Below are positions 17,115 through 26,549 of a stretch of DNA of 64,000 nucleotides, piece after piece. The stretch comes from Candidatus Obscuribacterales bacterium (GTDB lineage: Bacteria; Cyanobacteriota; Vampirovibrionia; Obscuribacterales; Obscuribacteraceae). The translations under genes and the position numbers were made by a program. Under the pieces are notes generated by a model. That model was not told where the DNA came from. It saw only the letters and a program-made list of their open reading frames with translations, and did not search any database. The stretch spans positions 1 to 64,000 of the forward strand of contig JAIELX010000020.1 in NCBI GenBank assembly GCA_019752635.1, written 5' to 3'. Positions within the stretch are counted from its first letter, which is position 1, and every line of letters begins with the position of its first letter.

Positions 17115-19760
17115 TCAAAGTTCTGATGTGAGATGTATTTGATGCGCTTGCGATGTGATTGTAGTCGCTTCCTTCTCTAGCAGTATTGCTTCCGTCGGCA
17201 AATTTGCCTTCGAACAAAGCGTTGCTAACTGGCGCAGGAGTCTGACCCGAGAAGGGTACCAGACGAGTCCGTTCATCAGGTAAACGTTGTTGGCTTCTCT
17301 AAGTAACCTGATTGCGTCGGCACTTCCAGAATTGCAGTAGCGTGCTTCGAGCATCAGTAACTCACAGTAACTTGTCGGGCATACTCCTGGATTCGGTGGT
17401 ATCTCCAGTCTGATACTAGCCGTGATTCTGCGGGCCTCTTTGTCTTGACCGGATTCACTGAGCGCGCGAGCCTCAAGGAGAGCGACAGCAGGATCAGCTT
17501 TTAGCCAAGAGGCTCTTCCTACTTTGTTGCAAGCCAACAAGGCTTCATTCGGTAACCCCAGGTCCAGCAAATTCTGGATCAGAAACTTTGTTCGGGGCGA
17601 ATCGGGTAATCGCCCTATCAGTTGCTCCAGCGCGTGATGAATCATTAAGGGTGTAACAGCATTATCCGGTTGGGCTGCTTTTCCCCCGATTGCCGACTGT
17701 GCCTGCGCCCTAAGTGAACGGGATGCCAAAATCAACGCTTCAATCGCCGCCGGGTCGGCGGGGCCGACTGTCGTCAGTTTGAGCAGCGGGGCGAAGGCCT
17801 CTTCTGCACTCATGCCTTGTGCTTGGTTGCACCGGGCTTCTACGTACCGATAGAGAGCCTCGTATTTGCGATCCGTAACCTCTTTCAGGTGTGGGGTGAC
17901 CTCTGCCAAGTGCCTTTGAGCCTCTTCAAACGCGCCCCGTTCGGCCAAACAATCTGCAAGATGAAGCGTGCAGATCAGGCCTTGTTCACTTCTGAGCGAT
18001 TTCCCGCTTCTGAAGATTTTCTCCGCCGATTCAAGACTGATTCTCTTGCACAGAGCGCCGGCCGTTACTAAGTCCGGATCCGGGATCGGGTTTGAGTACG
18101 AGCTTGCGTATTCTGCATGTTCGCGTCCCTGCTTCAGATTGCCGGAAAGGAGGGCGCAATCCGCTTCTATTGCTTCAGCGACTGCAAGCCGGTTGCTTCT
18201 AACTACAGTTCCGTTAAGGGGCACGAAAGAATTTGGGACGCTCATTATCTGTGGGGCTTGACCCTGCTGTTTTTGGAGCAGGGCGTCTTCATAGGCTTCT
18301 GTCCATCGCAGGCAGTCCTTCATTCTTCCGCTCAGCTGGCAAATCTGCATATAAAGCCTGTAGCAGTTAATTCGTATTGGGGTTGTAGGTCCGAATTCTT
18401 CGCTGTCAAGAAGGTCTTCCTTGATGTATTTTTCGGCATTGCTATAGTCACGCCGTGCAATATAAATGCGCGCAATGAGTTCTTTTGTCGAACACCGTTC
18501 TGTTCCAGTTTCAATGTTTTGCGCCTTGAGAAGCCGCGTCAGGGCCTGTTCGTGCCTCTGTGCAGCGTTTGTTGCTTCGAATTCTCCGAGCCAGTAGAAT
18601 GCTGCGCCACGAGCTGCCAGACTCGCAGGGGATTCCATCTTTAGAACTTCCTGGAGCGCCAGAATCTTATCTTCCCGAGAAAGGTATCTTTCTCCGAGCA
18701 CCTTTGTGATGCCGGCGATGGTGCTAGCGCGTCTGGCCTTTTCCTTTATCCACCGCGGCTTTGAATAAGCTCCCGCCGTCTTTTTTGTGGATTGATCCAG
18801 TGTCGTATTTGGCTTTGGGTCCAACCTTGTTGCAATGACACCAATGATGCCTGCTAAGGCAACAAGCGTAAGTCCGACTATCCATGCTCTTCTCTGACCG
18901 CCCTGGCTTGATCGCGTGCGATAAACCGGTCCAGGAGAGTTGATAACAGCTTCCAGGTCTTGCGCAATTTCCAATGCGGATTGGTATCTCAGGTCCGGAT
19001 TCTTTTCCAGACACTTGCGCATGATGCTCACCAGAGTCTGTGGTAGTTCGAATGTTGTTTGCGCGAAGATTGGTGCCTCATTGCTGTGTTTATGCAACAG
19101 TCCTACGGCTGCGTCGCTGTCGAATGGGGGCTCACCATAGATCATGGTGTAGAGCGCGCAACCAATCGCGTAGATATCCGCTCTGTGATCTACTCTTTGT
19201 CCACGGCATGCTTCCGGACTCATGTAATGAATCGACCCGACCAGCAACCCTGTGTCTGTGAGTGTTTGGGTAGAACTAGATTTTGCCAGACCGAAGTCGA
19301 CAAGTTTGATTATGCCTTCGCTTGTGAGCACGAAATTTGCGGGCTTGACGTCTCTGTGAACAATCTCGCGTGCGTGAATCTCGTTCAACCCCGCACACAT
19401 CTGAATGGCGTAGCTGCAAGCTTGCTTCCAAGGCAACTTACCGTCGCTCTCAGCAAGACAGTCTTGCAGTGATTTGCCCGTGATGAACTCCATCGCGATG
19501 TAAGGAGTGACATCGTTGTCCATTCCCCATTGGAAAAATTGAGCAATGTTGGGGTGTTTAAGCGTCGAGAGGATTTTTGCCTCTCTGCTGAATCGATCTC
19601 TGGCCTCCTTGCTGGCTACCAAAGAGGGGTGAAGGAGCTTAATGGCGACTTCTCTGTTCAATTCAGCTTGCAAGCAACGGTAGACGGAGCCGCCACCGCC
19701 CTCTCCGACGCATTCTAGAACCGAAAAGACTTGCCCTATTGTCGTTCCCGCTTGTAACAT
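17115..19760 (-). CDS. Receptor-like Ser/Thr protein kinase, paralog of the next gene
   Basis: The 881-aa protein is built like the downstream kinase: kinase domain at about 10-275 with GEGGGGSVYR, Lys41 in VAIKLL, HRDVKPAN (135-142), DFG at 155-157 and HYMSPEA, then one transmembrane helix (292-311) and a long helical, repeat-like C-terminal half of about 560 residues. The kinase domains are closely alike, while the C-terminal halves have diverged, as expected if each copy senses or binds something different. It is the first gene of the pair. Phosphorylation targets cannot be read from the sequence; no FHA-domain gene is adjacent. Confidence 0.93.
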   Translation of the reverse strand: MLQAGTTIGQVFSVLECVGEGGGGSVYRCLQAELNREVAIKLLHPSLVASKEARDRFSREAKILSTLKHPNIAQFFQWGMDNDVTPYIAMEFITGKSLQDCLAESDGKLPWKQACSYAIQMCAGLNEIHAREIVHRDVKPANFVLTSEGIIKLVDFGLAKSSSTQTLTDTGLLVGSIHYMSPEACRGQRVDHRADIYAIGCALYTMIYGEPPFDSDAAVGLLHKHSNEAPIFAQTTFELPQTLVSIMRKCLEKNPDLRYQSALEIAQDLEAVINSPGPVYRTRSSQGGQRRAWIVGLTLVALAGIIGVIATRLDPKPNTTLDQSTKKTAGAYSKPRWIKEKARRASTIAGITKVLGERYLSREDKILALQEVLKMESPASLAARGAAFYWLGEFEATNAAQRHEQALTRLLKAQNIETGTERCSTKELIARIYIARRDYSNAEKYIKEDLLDSEEFGPTTPIRINCYRLYMQICQLSGRMKDCLRWTEAYEDALLQKQQGQAPQIMSVPNSFVPLNGTVVRSNRLAVAEAIEADCALLSGNLKQGREHAEYASSYSNPIPDPDLVTAGALCKRISLESAEKIFRSGKSLRSEQGLICTLHLADCLAERGAFEEAQRHLAEVTPHLKEVTDRKYEALYRYVEARCNQAQGMSAEEAFAPLLKLTTVGPADPAAIEALILASRSLRAQAQSAIGGKAAQPDNAVTPLMIHHALEQLIGRLPDSPRTKFLIQNLLDLGLPNEALLACNKVGRASWLKADPAVALLEARALSESGQDKEARRITASIRLEIPPNPGVCPTSYCELLMLEARYCNSGSADAIRLLREANNVYLMNGLVWYPSRVRLLRQLATLCSKANLPTEAILLEKEATTITSQAHQIHLTSEL

Positions 19761-19961
19761 CCGTTGCCGCTCCTATTTAACGGATATACCCGCCAACATA
19801 GCAGTTACATAGTAGTTTCGGCTCAGTTGTTCGACTTTTGCTTTGCTGATCTCGGCCTTGAGTCCCGTTCTTATTGCTGCATACGCGCGTTGCCAGCAAG
19901 CGTGCGTTGCCGGATCGATACCCGACATAGGGCGAGAGTCCACGGGACTCCTATCAGATTC

Positions 19962-21245
19962 CTAGTCCTTCTTAGAGGTTGCCTTAACCAGGGCGGGATC
20001 AAGTACGGCCGAAGGTGGTGGTGCGTCTGCGCCCGAGAGGTCTGTCGTTTCCGGCGTTTCTTGTCCATCGATTGCTTTGTCGGAATGAACTGTATAACGG
20101 CGGCCTTTCCAACTTACTTTCTTTCCGCTGAGAATGAGCCACGCGGAGTGCAGGTAGAGCACTGTTACAGTAAGGCTTCCCAACGGAAGCAGTAATGCAT
20201 GGCGCAAGTCGACGCCGGTGTAATGCTCTGCCGTGCGACCGTACCATGCGCAAAGGAGGGTGATCTGGAAGCCCAGTAATGACGTCAGGAAACAGGTCTG
20301 AGAGGAAATGTCTCCTGCTTGCCATAACGATGCGACGTAAAAGATTGATATGAACGGACCAACGATGGCGGCGTTCAGAAGCACAATCACGGTTAGAAGA
20401 TAAAGGAGTCGACATTCGATAAGCGCGAACAGGTTCTTTGTCCATCCCTGCCACAGGCTAACAAGGTCGGTATACATGCGCACTTTGTAGAGCAGTCGTC
20501 CATCTGCGGAGAGAATGTGGAATCCGTGAGACTTCACCACGCGCGCGAAACTAATATCGTCGAGAATTTGATCGTGTACGCTGGCGTGTCCACCGCAAGC
20601 CTCGTATACGCTCTTACGAATCAAAATATATTGACCGTAGGCGTATGCCCGATCGTTGGTGTGTTCGTTAATGGTATTGAGCGGATCGCCGCAAAGGAAT
20701 GAGCCAAGCAAAACCGGCATCACAACTCGTTCCCAGAAGCTGCCCAATTCTTGCACCGGCATGAACGAAATCAAGTCTGCGCTGTTGCGTTGGGCGTAAG
20801 TAACGGCATATCGGAGTGACTCCGGCGTGTGACAGGTGTCGGCATCGGTGAAGAGGTACCACTCACCTTTAGCGTAGTTGACGCCGCTGACCAGTGCATT
20901 GCACTTTCCGATCCAGCCAGGAGGCGTATCCGTTCCTCGAACGTACTTAACGTGCGGGTTCCTGGCCGCTATCTCTTGAATGATTGCCCCTGTTCGGTCA
21001 GCCGAACGGTCGTCGATGGCAATCACTTCGTAGCGGGGGTAATTCTGTCGGGCGAGTGATTCGAGACAGCGACCGATCTTGCTCTCTTCGTTTCGGGCTG
21101 GAACCAGAACCGTAACGTTCGGAAGCTCATCTTCGGGCAGCGACTCAGCCGGTAGGCGGCGGAAGTAGTGAAAGAAGGTGAACGTGAGTCCGGCCAAAAC
21201 GATGACCAGCACGGTCTCTACTAGAAAAAATATCAACGTGGTCAT
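19962..21245 (-). CDS. Membrane glycosyltransferase, family 2
   Basis: The 427-aa protein has an N-terminal membrane anchor (residues 4-28), a GT-A domain with TVLVPARNEESKIGRCL, VIAIDDRSADRT, the metal-binding FTDADT (D-x-D) and a catalytic-type DDISFARVVK, then WQGWTKNLF and three or four C-terminal membrane helices. This order resembles carotenoid or lipid glycosyltransferases of the CruC/CrtQ type, so a lipid-linked or carotenoid acceptor at the inner membrane is a reasonable inference. No carotenoid gene is adjacent, so the substrate remains open. The gene is monocistronic as far as can be seen. Confidence 0.88.
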   Translation of the reverse strand: MTTLIFFLVETVLVIVLAGLTFTFFHYFRRLPAESLPEDELPNVTVLVPARNEESKIGRCLESLARQNYPRYEVIAIDDRSADRTGAIIQEIAARNPHVKYVRGTDTPPGWIGKCNALVSGVNYAKGEWYLFTDADTCHTPESLRYAVTYAQRNSADLISFMPVQELGSFWERVVMPVLLGSFLCGDPLNTINEHTNDRAYAYGQYILIRKSVYEACGGHASVHDQILDDISFARVVKSHGFHILSADGRLLYKVRMYTDLVSLWQGWTKNLFALIECRLLYLLTVIVLLNAAIVGPFISIFYVASLWQAGDISSQTCFLTSLLGFQITLLCAWYGRTAEHYTGVDLRHALLLPLGSLTVTVLYLHSAWLILSGKKVSWKGRRYTVHSDKAIDGQETPETTDLSGADAPPPSAVLDPALVKATSKKD

Positions 21246-21512
21246 GCTTGATGAGCTTCCCGAAACCGGGACCTGTTGAACTACTTACTGGTATGCCACC
21301 AAAAGTGGTGTCGCCTCTGAACCGATTACGATGCTATTACTTGGGTCCAGTTGGATCAACCTGTAAAGATCCTACCATCATCTGTCGCAACCGTCCTGAT
21401 GGTGCGGGGATACAACCATAAGTTTCGCTTTATACGCAGGTAGAACGCCGCACCGGACCGGTTTAACCTATTGTCACCTTGTTTTGAAATCACCTGGAAT
21501 GCAATTGTCTTG

Positions 21513-21983
21513 TCAGTATGTTAGCAGGGCGATTGCCTTTGCCGCAACTGCCTCGCCCGAACCGATCTCTCCCATACCTTCATATGTGGTTGCCTTTACA
21601 CTAACTACCTCGGGTGAAGTCCCCAGCGCTTTAGCCAGGCGCTCTTTCATCAAACTGTAGTGTGGCGACATCTTCGGGCGCTCGCACATGATCACCGAGT
21701 CTATGTTGCCGATGGCGAAGCCTTTCTGGCGAACGGCTTCGGCAATGGTTGCGAGCAAATCCAGACTATTGGCTCCGGCAAAGTCGGGATCGCCCGGCGG
21801 AAACCACATTCCGATGTCGCCCATGTTTGCCGCGCCCAGAATAGCGTCTGCAACCGCATGACTAAGAGCGTCTCCGTCCGAGTGCCCCAGCGGACCTTTG
21901 TCGAAGGGGATACTAACTCCCCCGATAACGAAGGGCCGCCCGGGCACCAGACGGTGAATGTCAAAACCGATACCGACGCGCAA
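21513..21983 (-). CDS. ispF: 2-C-methyl-D-erythritol 2,4-cyclodiphosphate synthase
   Basis: The 156-aa enzyme of the MEP isoprenoid pathway converts CDP-ME-2-phosphate to the cyclic diphosphate. Metal ligands Asp8, His10 (GFDIHR) and His42 (LSHAVADA) are present, with GHSDGDAL, DIGMWFPP and a late SVKATTYEGMGEIGSGE, a slightly unusual variant of the usual T-T-E-x-L-G-F-T-G-R-G-E. The start is a TTG whose Shine-Dalgarno site GGGAG lies within the last codons of the biotin carboxylase gene, only 3 bp before the TTG, so translation is probably coupled. Confidence 0.95.
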   Translation of the reverse strand: MRVGIGFDIHRLVPGRPFVIGGVSIPFDKGPLGHSDGDALSHAVADAILGAANMGDIGMWFPPGDPDFAGANSLDLLATIAEAVRQKGFAIGNIDSVIMCERPKMSPHYSLMKERLAKALGTSPEVVSVKATTYEGMGEIGSGEAVAAKAIALLTY

Positions 21984-21986
21984 GGC

Positions 21987-23807
21987 TCAGTCTCCCAATA
22001 CAAGCAAGAGTTGTCCTGATTCAACTGTGTCGCCGGCTTTGGCGCTAATCGACTGCACTTTTCCGTCGCGGTCGGCCAGGATCTCGGACTCCATCTTCAT
22101 TGCTTCGAGAATCAGAAGCTTTTGCCCGTTCTTGACCGATTCGCCTTGGGACACCAGGACTTGTTTAACCAGACCATGCATCGAGGAGCAGATTTCGCCG
22201 GTTTGGTTTACCGATGCTTTGCGGGCTTGGCGCGCCGGGGCCTGCGTTGCCACGGTATTCGTACCGCTGTTGGCGCGGACGGGGCTCGCTGCGACCGGGG
22301 CGAGGCTGCCTTCCGAAACCAGTTCTGAAACTGAGACTTTGAAGTGTTTTTGGTTGACTTCAAGCTCAAAGGTGCGCGATGGAGTGCGCTCGAGGTGAGG
22401 CGAACCGCCGTTCGATTCGGTTTTGTCGGACTCGGATTTCGGGGCGACTTGCGGCGTCGGAGCCTTAAGGCGAGCCTTCAGCTCCTTCTCTACATATGTC
22501 GTGTAAATCTCGCCTTTGAGAAAGGCTTCGTCTTCCAGCAGTTGCAGATGGAACGGGATAGTGGTCGACACTCCTTCAATTTTGAATTGCTTAAGGGCGA
22601 GGCGGGTGCGGACCACCGCTTCTTCTCTGGTGCGCCCCCAGACGACAAGCTTGGCCAGCAATGAATCGTAGAACGGCAGGATTTTGTAGCCGGTATAGCA
22701 AGCGCTATCGATTCTTACCCACGGCAAGGAGGGTTCTACATAGGTATGCACCGTTCCCGGGGACGGAAGAAAATTCTTGAAGGGATCTTCTGCGTTGATG
22801 CGGCACTCGATTGAATGTCCTCGTGACACCACTTCCTCTTGCGTGAAAGATAACTTCTCGCCCGCGGCAACGCGAATCTGTTCCTTTACGATATCGATGC
22901 CGGTTACCATTTCGGTAATCGGATGCTCCACTTGAACCCTGGTGTTCATTTCAAGAAAATAGTATTCGTCGCCCGCGACCAGCCCTTCCACGGTACCTGC
23001 GGAAGTGTAGCCTATTGATTTTGCCGCTTTTACCGCCGCATCCAGTAGCTTTTGGCGAACTTCCGGATTCAGTTTATATGCGGGAGTTTCTTCCAATAGT
23101 TTTTGGTGTCGGCGTTGTGACGAGCAGTCTCGCTCCGTGAGGTGCACCACGTTGCCGTGATGATCGCCGATCACTTGAACCTCAATATGGCGCGGGCGCT
23201 CCAGGTACTTTTCCAGGTAAACTTCCGCATTGCCGAAGTAGCTGCTTCCTTCGCGTTGCGCGCCGGCCAGAGCTTGCTCCAGCTCTTCTTCTTTATGCAC
23301 GACGCGCAGTCCTCTGCCACCACCGCCGGCACTAGCCTTAATTGCGATCGGATATCCGAATTTCTTGCAAAGCTCTTTTACTTTCTCGATGTCGCTGACA
23401 GGATCGATAGTGCCTGGAACGACCGGCACTCCCGCCGCGTCCATCAGGCGTCGAGATTCGACCTTGCTGCCCATCTTCAGAATGACGTCTGGCTTGGGAC
23501 CAATGAAGACCATTCCTGCTGTCGCCACTGCGGCTGCGAATTCGGAATTCTCCGCCAGGAAGCCGTACCCGGGGTGAATCGCTTCCGCTCCGCATCGCTT
23601 CGCCAGTTCAATAATTTGTTTTGAGTCCAAGTAAACTTTGCCGGGCTCACCTTCCAGCAGCCATGATTCGTCGGCAAGGGACACGTGCCTGGATAGTCGG
23701 TCCGGTTCGGAGAACAGCGCAACTGCTTTGATACCGAGCTCCTGGCATGCTCGAATGACCCTGACTGCTATTTCGCCGCGGTTGGCAATGACTATCTTCT
23801 TAAACAT
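21987..23807 (-). CDS. Acyl-CoA carboxylase alpha subunit: biotin carboxylase fused to biotin carrier
   Basis: The 606-aa protein carries both the biotin carboxylase and the biotinyl carrier domain. The carboxylase shows KIVIANRGEIAVRVIR, ATP-grasp GGGGRGLRVV, HIEVQVIGD and EMNTRVQVEHP (about 1-450). A linker follows, then the C-terminal lipoyl-like domain with the biotinylated Lys in EAMKME. It would carboxylate biotin for a partner carboxyltransferase working on acetyl-, propionyl- or a similar acyl-CoA; no carboxyltransferase gene is near. The separate AccC/AccB arrangement is usual for bacterial acetyl-CoA carboxylase, so a propionyl-CoA-type enzyme is possible. The ATG at 23807 fits the family start; an ATG ten codons upstream is also open. 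Confidence 0.93.
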   Translation of the reverse strand: MFKKIVIANRGEIAVRVIRACQELGIKAVALFSEPDRLSRHVSLADESWLLEGEPGKVYLDSKQIIELAKRCGAEAIHPGYGFLAENSEFAAAVATAGMVFIGPKPDVILKMGSKVESRRLMDAAGVPVVPGTIDPVSDIEKVKELCKKFGYPIAIKASAGGGGRGLRVVHKEEELEQALAGAQREGSSYFGNAEVYLEKYLERPRHIEVQVIGDHHGNVVHLTERDCSSQRRHQKLLEETPAYKLNPEVRQKLLDAAVKAAKSIGYTSAGTVEGLVAGDEYYFLEMNTRVQVEHPITEMVTGIDIVKEQIRVAAGEKLSFTQEEVVSRGHSIECRINAEDPFKNFLPSPGTVHTYVEPSLPWVRIDSACYTGYKILPFYDSLLAKLVVWGRTREEAVVRTRLALKQFKIEGVSTTIPFHLQLLEDEAFLKGEIYTTYVEKELKARLKAPTPQVAPKSESDKTESNGGSPHLERTPSRTFELEVNQKHFKVSVSELVSEGSLAPVAASPVRANSGTNTVATQAPARQARKASVNQTGEICSSMHGLVKQVLVSQGESVKNGQKLLILEAMKMESEILADRDGKVQSISAKAGDTVESGQLLLVLGD

Positions 23808-24017
23808 TGGTCCCTCTTTAACTGCTGACGCGATCATGTTTAATCACGCTAACAACCTATCAGCAAAGCGAGGGAAACCCCGCGAAATTAGAAATCTCCT
23901 AACACATTCGCCACATGGCTTGAAGAGCGGCTTGTAGATGAAACGATGCACGGTTTTTTTCGCCGCGCTGTGGTGTACGATGAGCTGAGTTTTGACTTAC
24001 TTAGAGAGGTTCTGCCA

Positions 24018-24905
24018 GTGTCATTCTCGAGCGTTTTCATACCGGGCGCCGGTTTTATGGGCTCTGCGATTGCGTATCTGATTGCGTCGAAGACTGACGC
24101 TCGAGTAACCCTTTACGATTCCTTTCCCGAAGCAATTAAGAAGTCGCAAGCCAGTGTTGAAAAGTATGTCAAGACTTCGGTGGAGAAAGGCTTTATTACT
24201 GCCGAGAGGGGCGAGCAAGTCAAGAGAAGTGTTGCTTGGACCAACAAGCTCGAAGATGCTTCCGATGCTGATCTTGTAATTGAAGCGATTGCCGAAGATC
24301 TCAATATGAAGCACGAGCTGTTTAAGACGTTGGATCGAGTCTGCAAGCCCGACGCTATTTTTGCCAGCAACACTTCCTCGTTACCGATTACCTCGCTTGC
24401 TGCAGTAACGCGTCGATCCAGCCGCTTCCTCGGGATGCATTTCTTCTCTCCTGCTCACGTCATGAAGCTTCTGGAAATCATTCCGGGCATCGACACTGAT
24501 TGTGCCGTGGTTGATCAAATTCGTGAGTACGGTAAGTCCATCGGCAAGACTGTTATCACTTCGAAGGACATGCCCGGATTTATCACTACCCGCTTGGGAA
24601 TGGTACTGCTCAATGAAGCCGCGTTTGCTTTGATGGAAGGTCTGTCTACAGCAGAAGAAATCGATACGGGGATGGTGCTTGGTTACAACCACCCGATGGG
24701 GCCGTTGGCTTTGGCTGACTTTGTCGGTCTTGATATCTGCCTCCATGTAATGGAGACATTATATGAAGGATTCGGTGATACGAAGTACCGTCCTTGCCCG
24801 CTTCTTCGCCAGCTTGTAACAGCCGGTCACCTCGGCAAGAAGACCGGAAAAGGATTCTACAAGTACGAGCAGAAAGAGCTGGCTGCTTGCGGTACTAAGA
24901 AGTAA
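24018..24905 (+). CDS. 3-hydroxyacyl-CoA (3-hydroxybutyryl-CoA) dehydrogenase
   Basis: The 295-aa cytoplasmic NAD-dependent enzyme interconverts 3-hydroxyacyl-CoA and 3-oxoacyl-CoA. It has the Rossmann motif GAGFMGSAIA, FASNTSSLPIT, the catalytic-type GMHFFSPAHVM, and DMPGFITTRLG in the C-terminal domain. Its size fits the single-domain Hbd group rather than the fused FadB type. A GTG at 24018 with AGAGAGG eight bases upstream is chosen; the frame is open from 23946, but the extra residues do not fit the family. It diverges from the biotin carboxylase gene. With that enzyme it suggests acyl-CoA metabolism, but no thiolase or crotonase gene is adjacent. Confidence 0.93.
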   Translation: MSFSSVFIPGAGFMGSAIAYLIASKTDARVTLYDSFPEAIKKSQASVEKYVKTSVEKGFITAERGEQVKRSVAWTNKLEDASDADLVIEAIAEDLNMKHELFKTLDRVCKPDAIFASNTSSLPITSLAAVTRRSSRFLGMHFFSPAHVMKLLEIIPGIDTDCAVVDQIREYGKSIGKTVITSKDMPGFITTRLGMVLLNEAAFALMEGLSTAEEIDTGMVLGYNHPMGPLALADFVGLDICLHVMETLYEGFGDTKYRPCPLLRQLVTAGHLGKKTGKGFYKYEQKELAACGTKK

Positions 24906-24919
24906 ACGGCCTCGAAAAC

Positions 24920-24953
24920 AAGTCGCCCTCGGCTAATAGTCCGGGGGCGGCTT
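24920..24953 (+). terminator. Hairpin terminator after the hydroxyacyl-CoA dehydrogenase gene
   Basis: AAGTCGCCCTCGG (24920-24932 region) pairs with CCGGGGGCGGCTT (24941-24953) through an 8-base loop, with two G-U-type mismatches. Only a short T tract follows. Confidence 0.55.
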
Positions 24954-25004
24954 CAGTCCTGGCACTTCAGATACATTTACGCTGAGGACAATCTGAACAG
25001 GGAC

Positions 25005-25010
25005 TATAAT
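25005..25010 (+). promoter_or_regulatory. Consensus -10 box upstream of the Hfq-like gene and mre cluster
   Basis: A perfect TATAAT lies 54 bases before the ATG at 25064. At 17 bases upstream I see CTGAGG, not a good -35 box, so the promoter may depend on an activator or an alternative element. A similarly isolated TATAAT occurs at 57705. Confidence 0.5.
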
Positions 25011-25063
25011 GTGTTGAAGGATTCAGGTATTTGCCAAGAGGCAGACCGGATGAAGGGGAGACA

Positions 25064-25387
25064 ATGAATTTGGCCGATGGCGCTAAAGGTCCTAGTATTG
25101 CCGAGCTTCAGCGATTTATACGCGACAGGAAGCGTATCGAATTTGTACTGATTACAGGCGACAAAGTTTATGGAACTTTGCGTTGGTTCGATGACGCGGC
25201 CTTTTGTCTCACCACCGGTGGTGATCAGTCTTTTACAATCTTACGCCCCGCGGTCGTTGCCTACAGGGCTATGGGCGGCTCGCCCGCTCCAGCAGCGCCG
25301 ACGAAAGCTTCAGATGCGGCAGTGCAATCTGAGCCTGCTTCAGCTGGAGCAGAGAAGTCAGCGGGATTGAACGATCTGCTGAGTTAG
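25064..25387 (+). CDS. hfq: Hfq-like Sm-fold protein with Ala-rich tail
   Basis: The 107-aa protein contains an Sm-like core at about 5-65: IAELQRFIRDRKRIEFVLI in part, TGDKVYGTLRWFDD and ILRPAVVAY. The order and the G-x-L-R-W-x-D turn resemble the short cyanobacterial Hfq proteins, which differ from E. coli Hfq and act in motility and RNA-related functions. A low-complexity Ala/Pro/Glu tail follows and ends in GLNDLLS; tails in this group are usually shorter. The ATG at 25064 follows GGGGAG. The core assignment is my reading of motif order, not a search. It sits 117 bp before mreB, perhaps in the same transcript. Confidence 0.75.
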   Translation: MNLADGAKGPSIAELQRFIRDRKRIEFVLITGDKVYGTLRWFDDAAFCLTTGGDQSFTILRPAVVAYRAMGGSPAPAAPTKASDAAVQSEPASAGAEKSAGLNDLLS

Positions 25388-25503
25388 CGTAAAAAGCTAG
25401 TAAAACGGCTTAGTTTGCTGCCCTGGTAGCGAACTTAAATTTTTGTACCATGCTAAACTTGAGGCGGAGAGCTTCAAGGGTTGCTCTTAGCGAGGTGTCG
25501 AGC

Positions 25504-26535
25504 GTGTCATTCTTCAAGAAAGTTTTTTCGCAGCAAATCGGAATTGACCTCGGGACAGCCAACACCCTGATTTATCTGGCGGACAAGGGTATCGTTCTGC
25601 GAGAGCCGTCAGTCATAGTTATCGACGACGAAACCAAAGCTCCGCTTTATGTCGGTGAAGAAGCAAGAGCAATGATCGGACGAACTCCCGCCGGGGTGCG
25701 CACTTGCCGCCCGTTGAAGCACGGTGTTATCGCCGATTTCAAATCCACACACATGATGCTTGAGGCGTTCATTCAAAAGGTCGCAGGACAGAAGTCATTC
25801 GTTAAACCGGATATCGCCATCGGTATCCCTTCCGGTGTGACCACGGTAGAAAAACGCGCGGTCAGAGAAGCGGCTTTCAAAGCCGGCGCCGGTCAAATCT
25901 TCCTCCCGGAAGAGCCTATGGCTGCTGCAATCGGCGCATCGTTGCCTGTGTCCGAGCCGACAGGGTTGATGATAGTGGATATCGGTGGTGGCACGACAGA
26001 GGTCGCCGTGATCAGTCTGTGCGGCATCGTCGTTAATCAGTCGATTCGGGTCGCCGGCGACGAGCTCAATGACGCAATCGTCGAGTATCTGAAAAAAGTG
26101 CACAGTCTGGCCATCGGTGAGCGCACTGCCGAAGAAATCAAGTTTCGTCTTGGTTCCGCTTACACTACGCACGACAATGACAAGTACGAAGTGAAAGGGC
26201 TCAATCTGGTTAACGGCTTGCCGCGAACAGCGACTATCAGTCGCGGAGAAGTTCGCGAAGCATTGGCTGCGCCGCTCAAGATAATAGTCGGTGCAGTCAA
26301 GCGCACCCTGGAGATGACACCGCCGGAACTGGCAGCTGATATTTACCATCGGGGCATTATGCTTTCCGGCGGTGGCGCGCTGTTGCGCGGACTTGACGAA
26401 TTGATCGCGAACGAAACAGAAGTTCCTGTCTTTGTCGCTGAAGATCCTCTTTCATGTGTGGCTGTGGGGTCCGGCATAATGCTCACCGATCCCAAATACT
26501 CGCGGGTGCTTGAGCAGTCGCTGTACGTAGGCTAG
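25504..26535 (+). CDS. mreB: Rod-shape-determining actin MreB
   Basis: The 343-aa actin-like ATPase forms filaments under the inner membrane that guide lateral wall synthesis. Visible motifs are phosphate-1 IGIDLGTANTLIYL, VGEEARAM, IGIPSGVTTVEKRAV, phosphate-2 IVDIGGGTTEVAVISL and the adenosine-binding LSGGGALLRGL. A GTG at 25504 with GAGG eight bases upstream gives the usual MreB length and N-terminus; an ATG at 25450 would add 18 residues. mreC, mreD and mrdA follow at 6-15 bp spacing, so the order mreB-mreC-mreD-mrdA is conserved. Confidence 0.97.
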   Translation: MSFFKKVFSQQIGIDLGTANTLIYLADKGIVLREPSVIVIDDETKAPLYVGEEARAMIGRTPAGVRTCRPLKHGVIADFKSTHMMLEAFIQKVAGQKSFVKPDIAIGIPSGVTTVEKRAVREAAFKAGAGQIFLPEEPMAAAIGASLPVSEPTGLMIVDIGGGTTEVAVISLCGIVVNQSIRVAGDELNDAIVEYLKKVHSLAIGERTAEEIKFRLGSAYTTHDNDKYEVKGLNLVNGLPRTATISRGEVREALAAPLKIIVGAVKRTLEMTPPELAADIYHRGIMLSGGGALLRGLDELIANETEVPVFVAEDPLSCVAVGSGIMLTDPKYSRVLEQSLYVG

Positions 26536-26549
26536 GAGAGGATTGCCTT

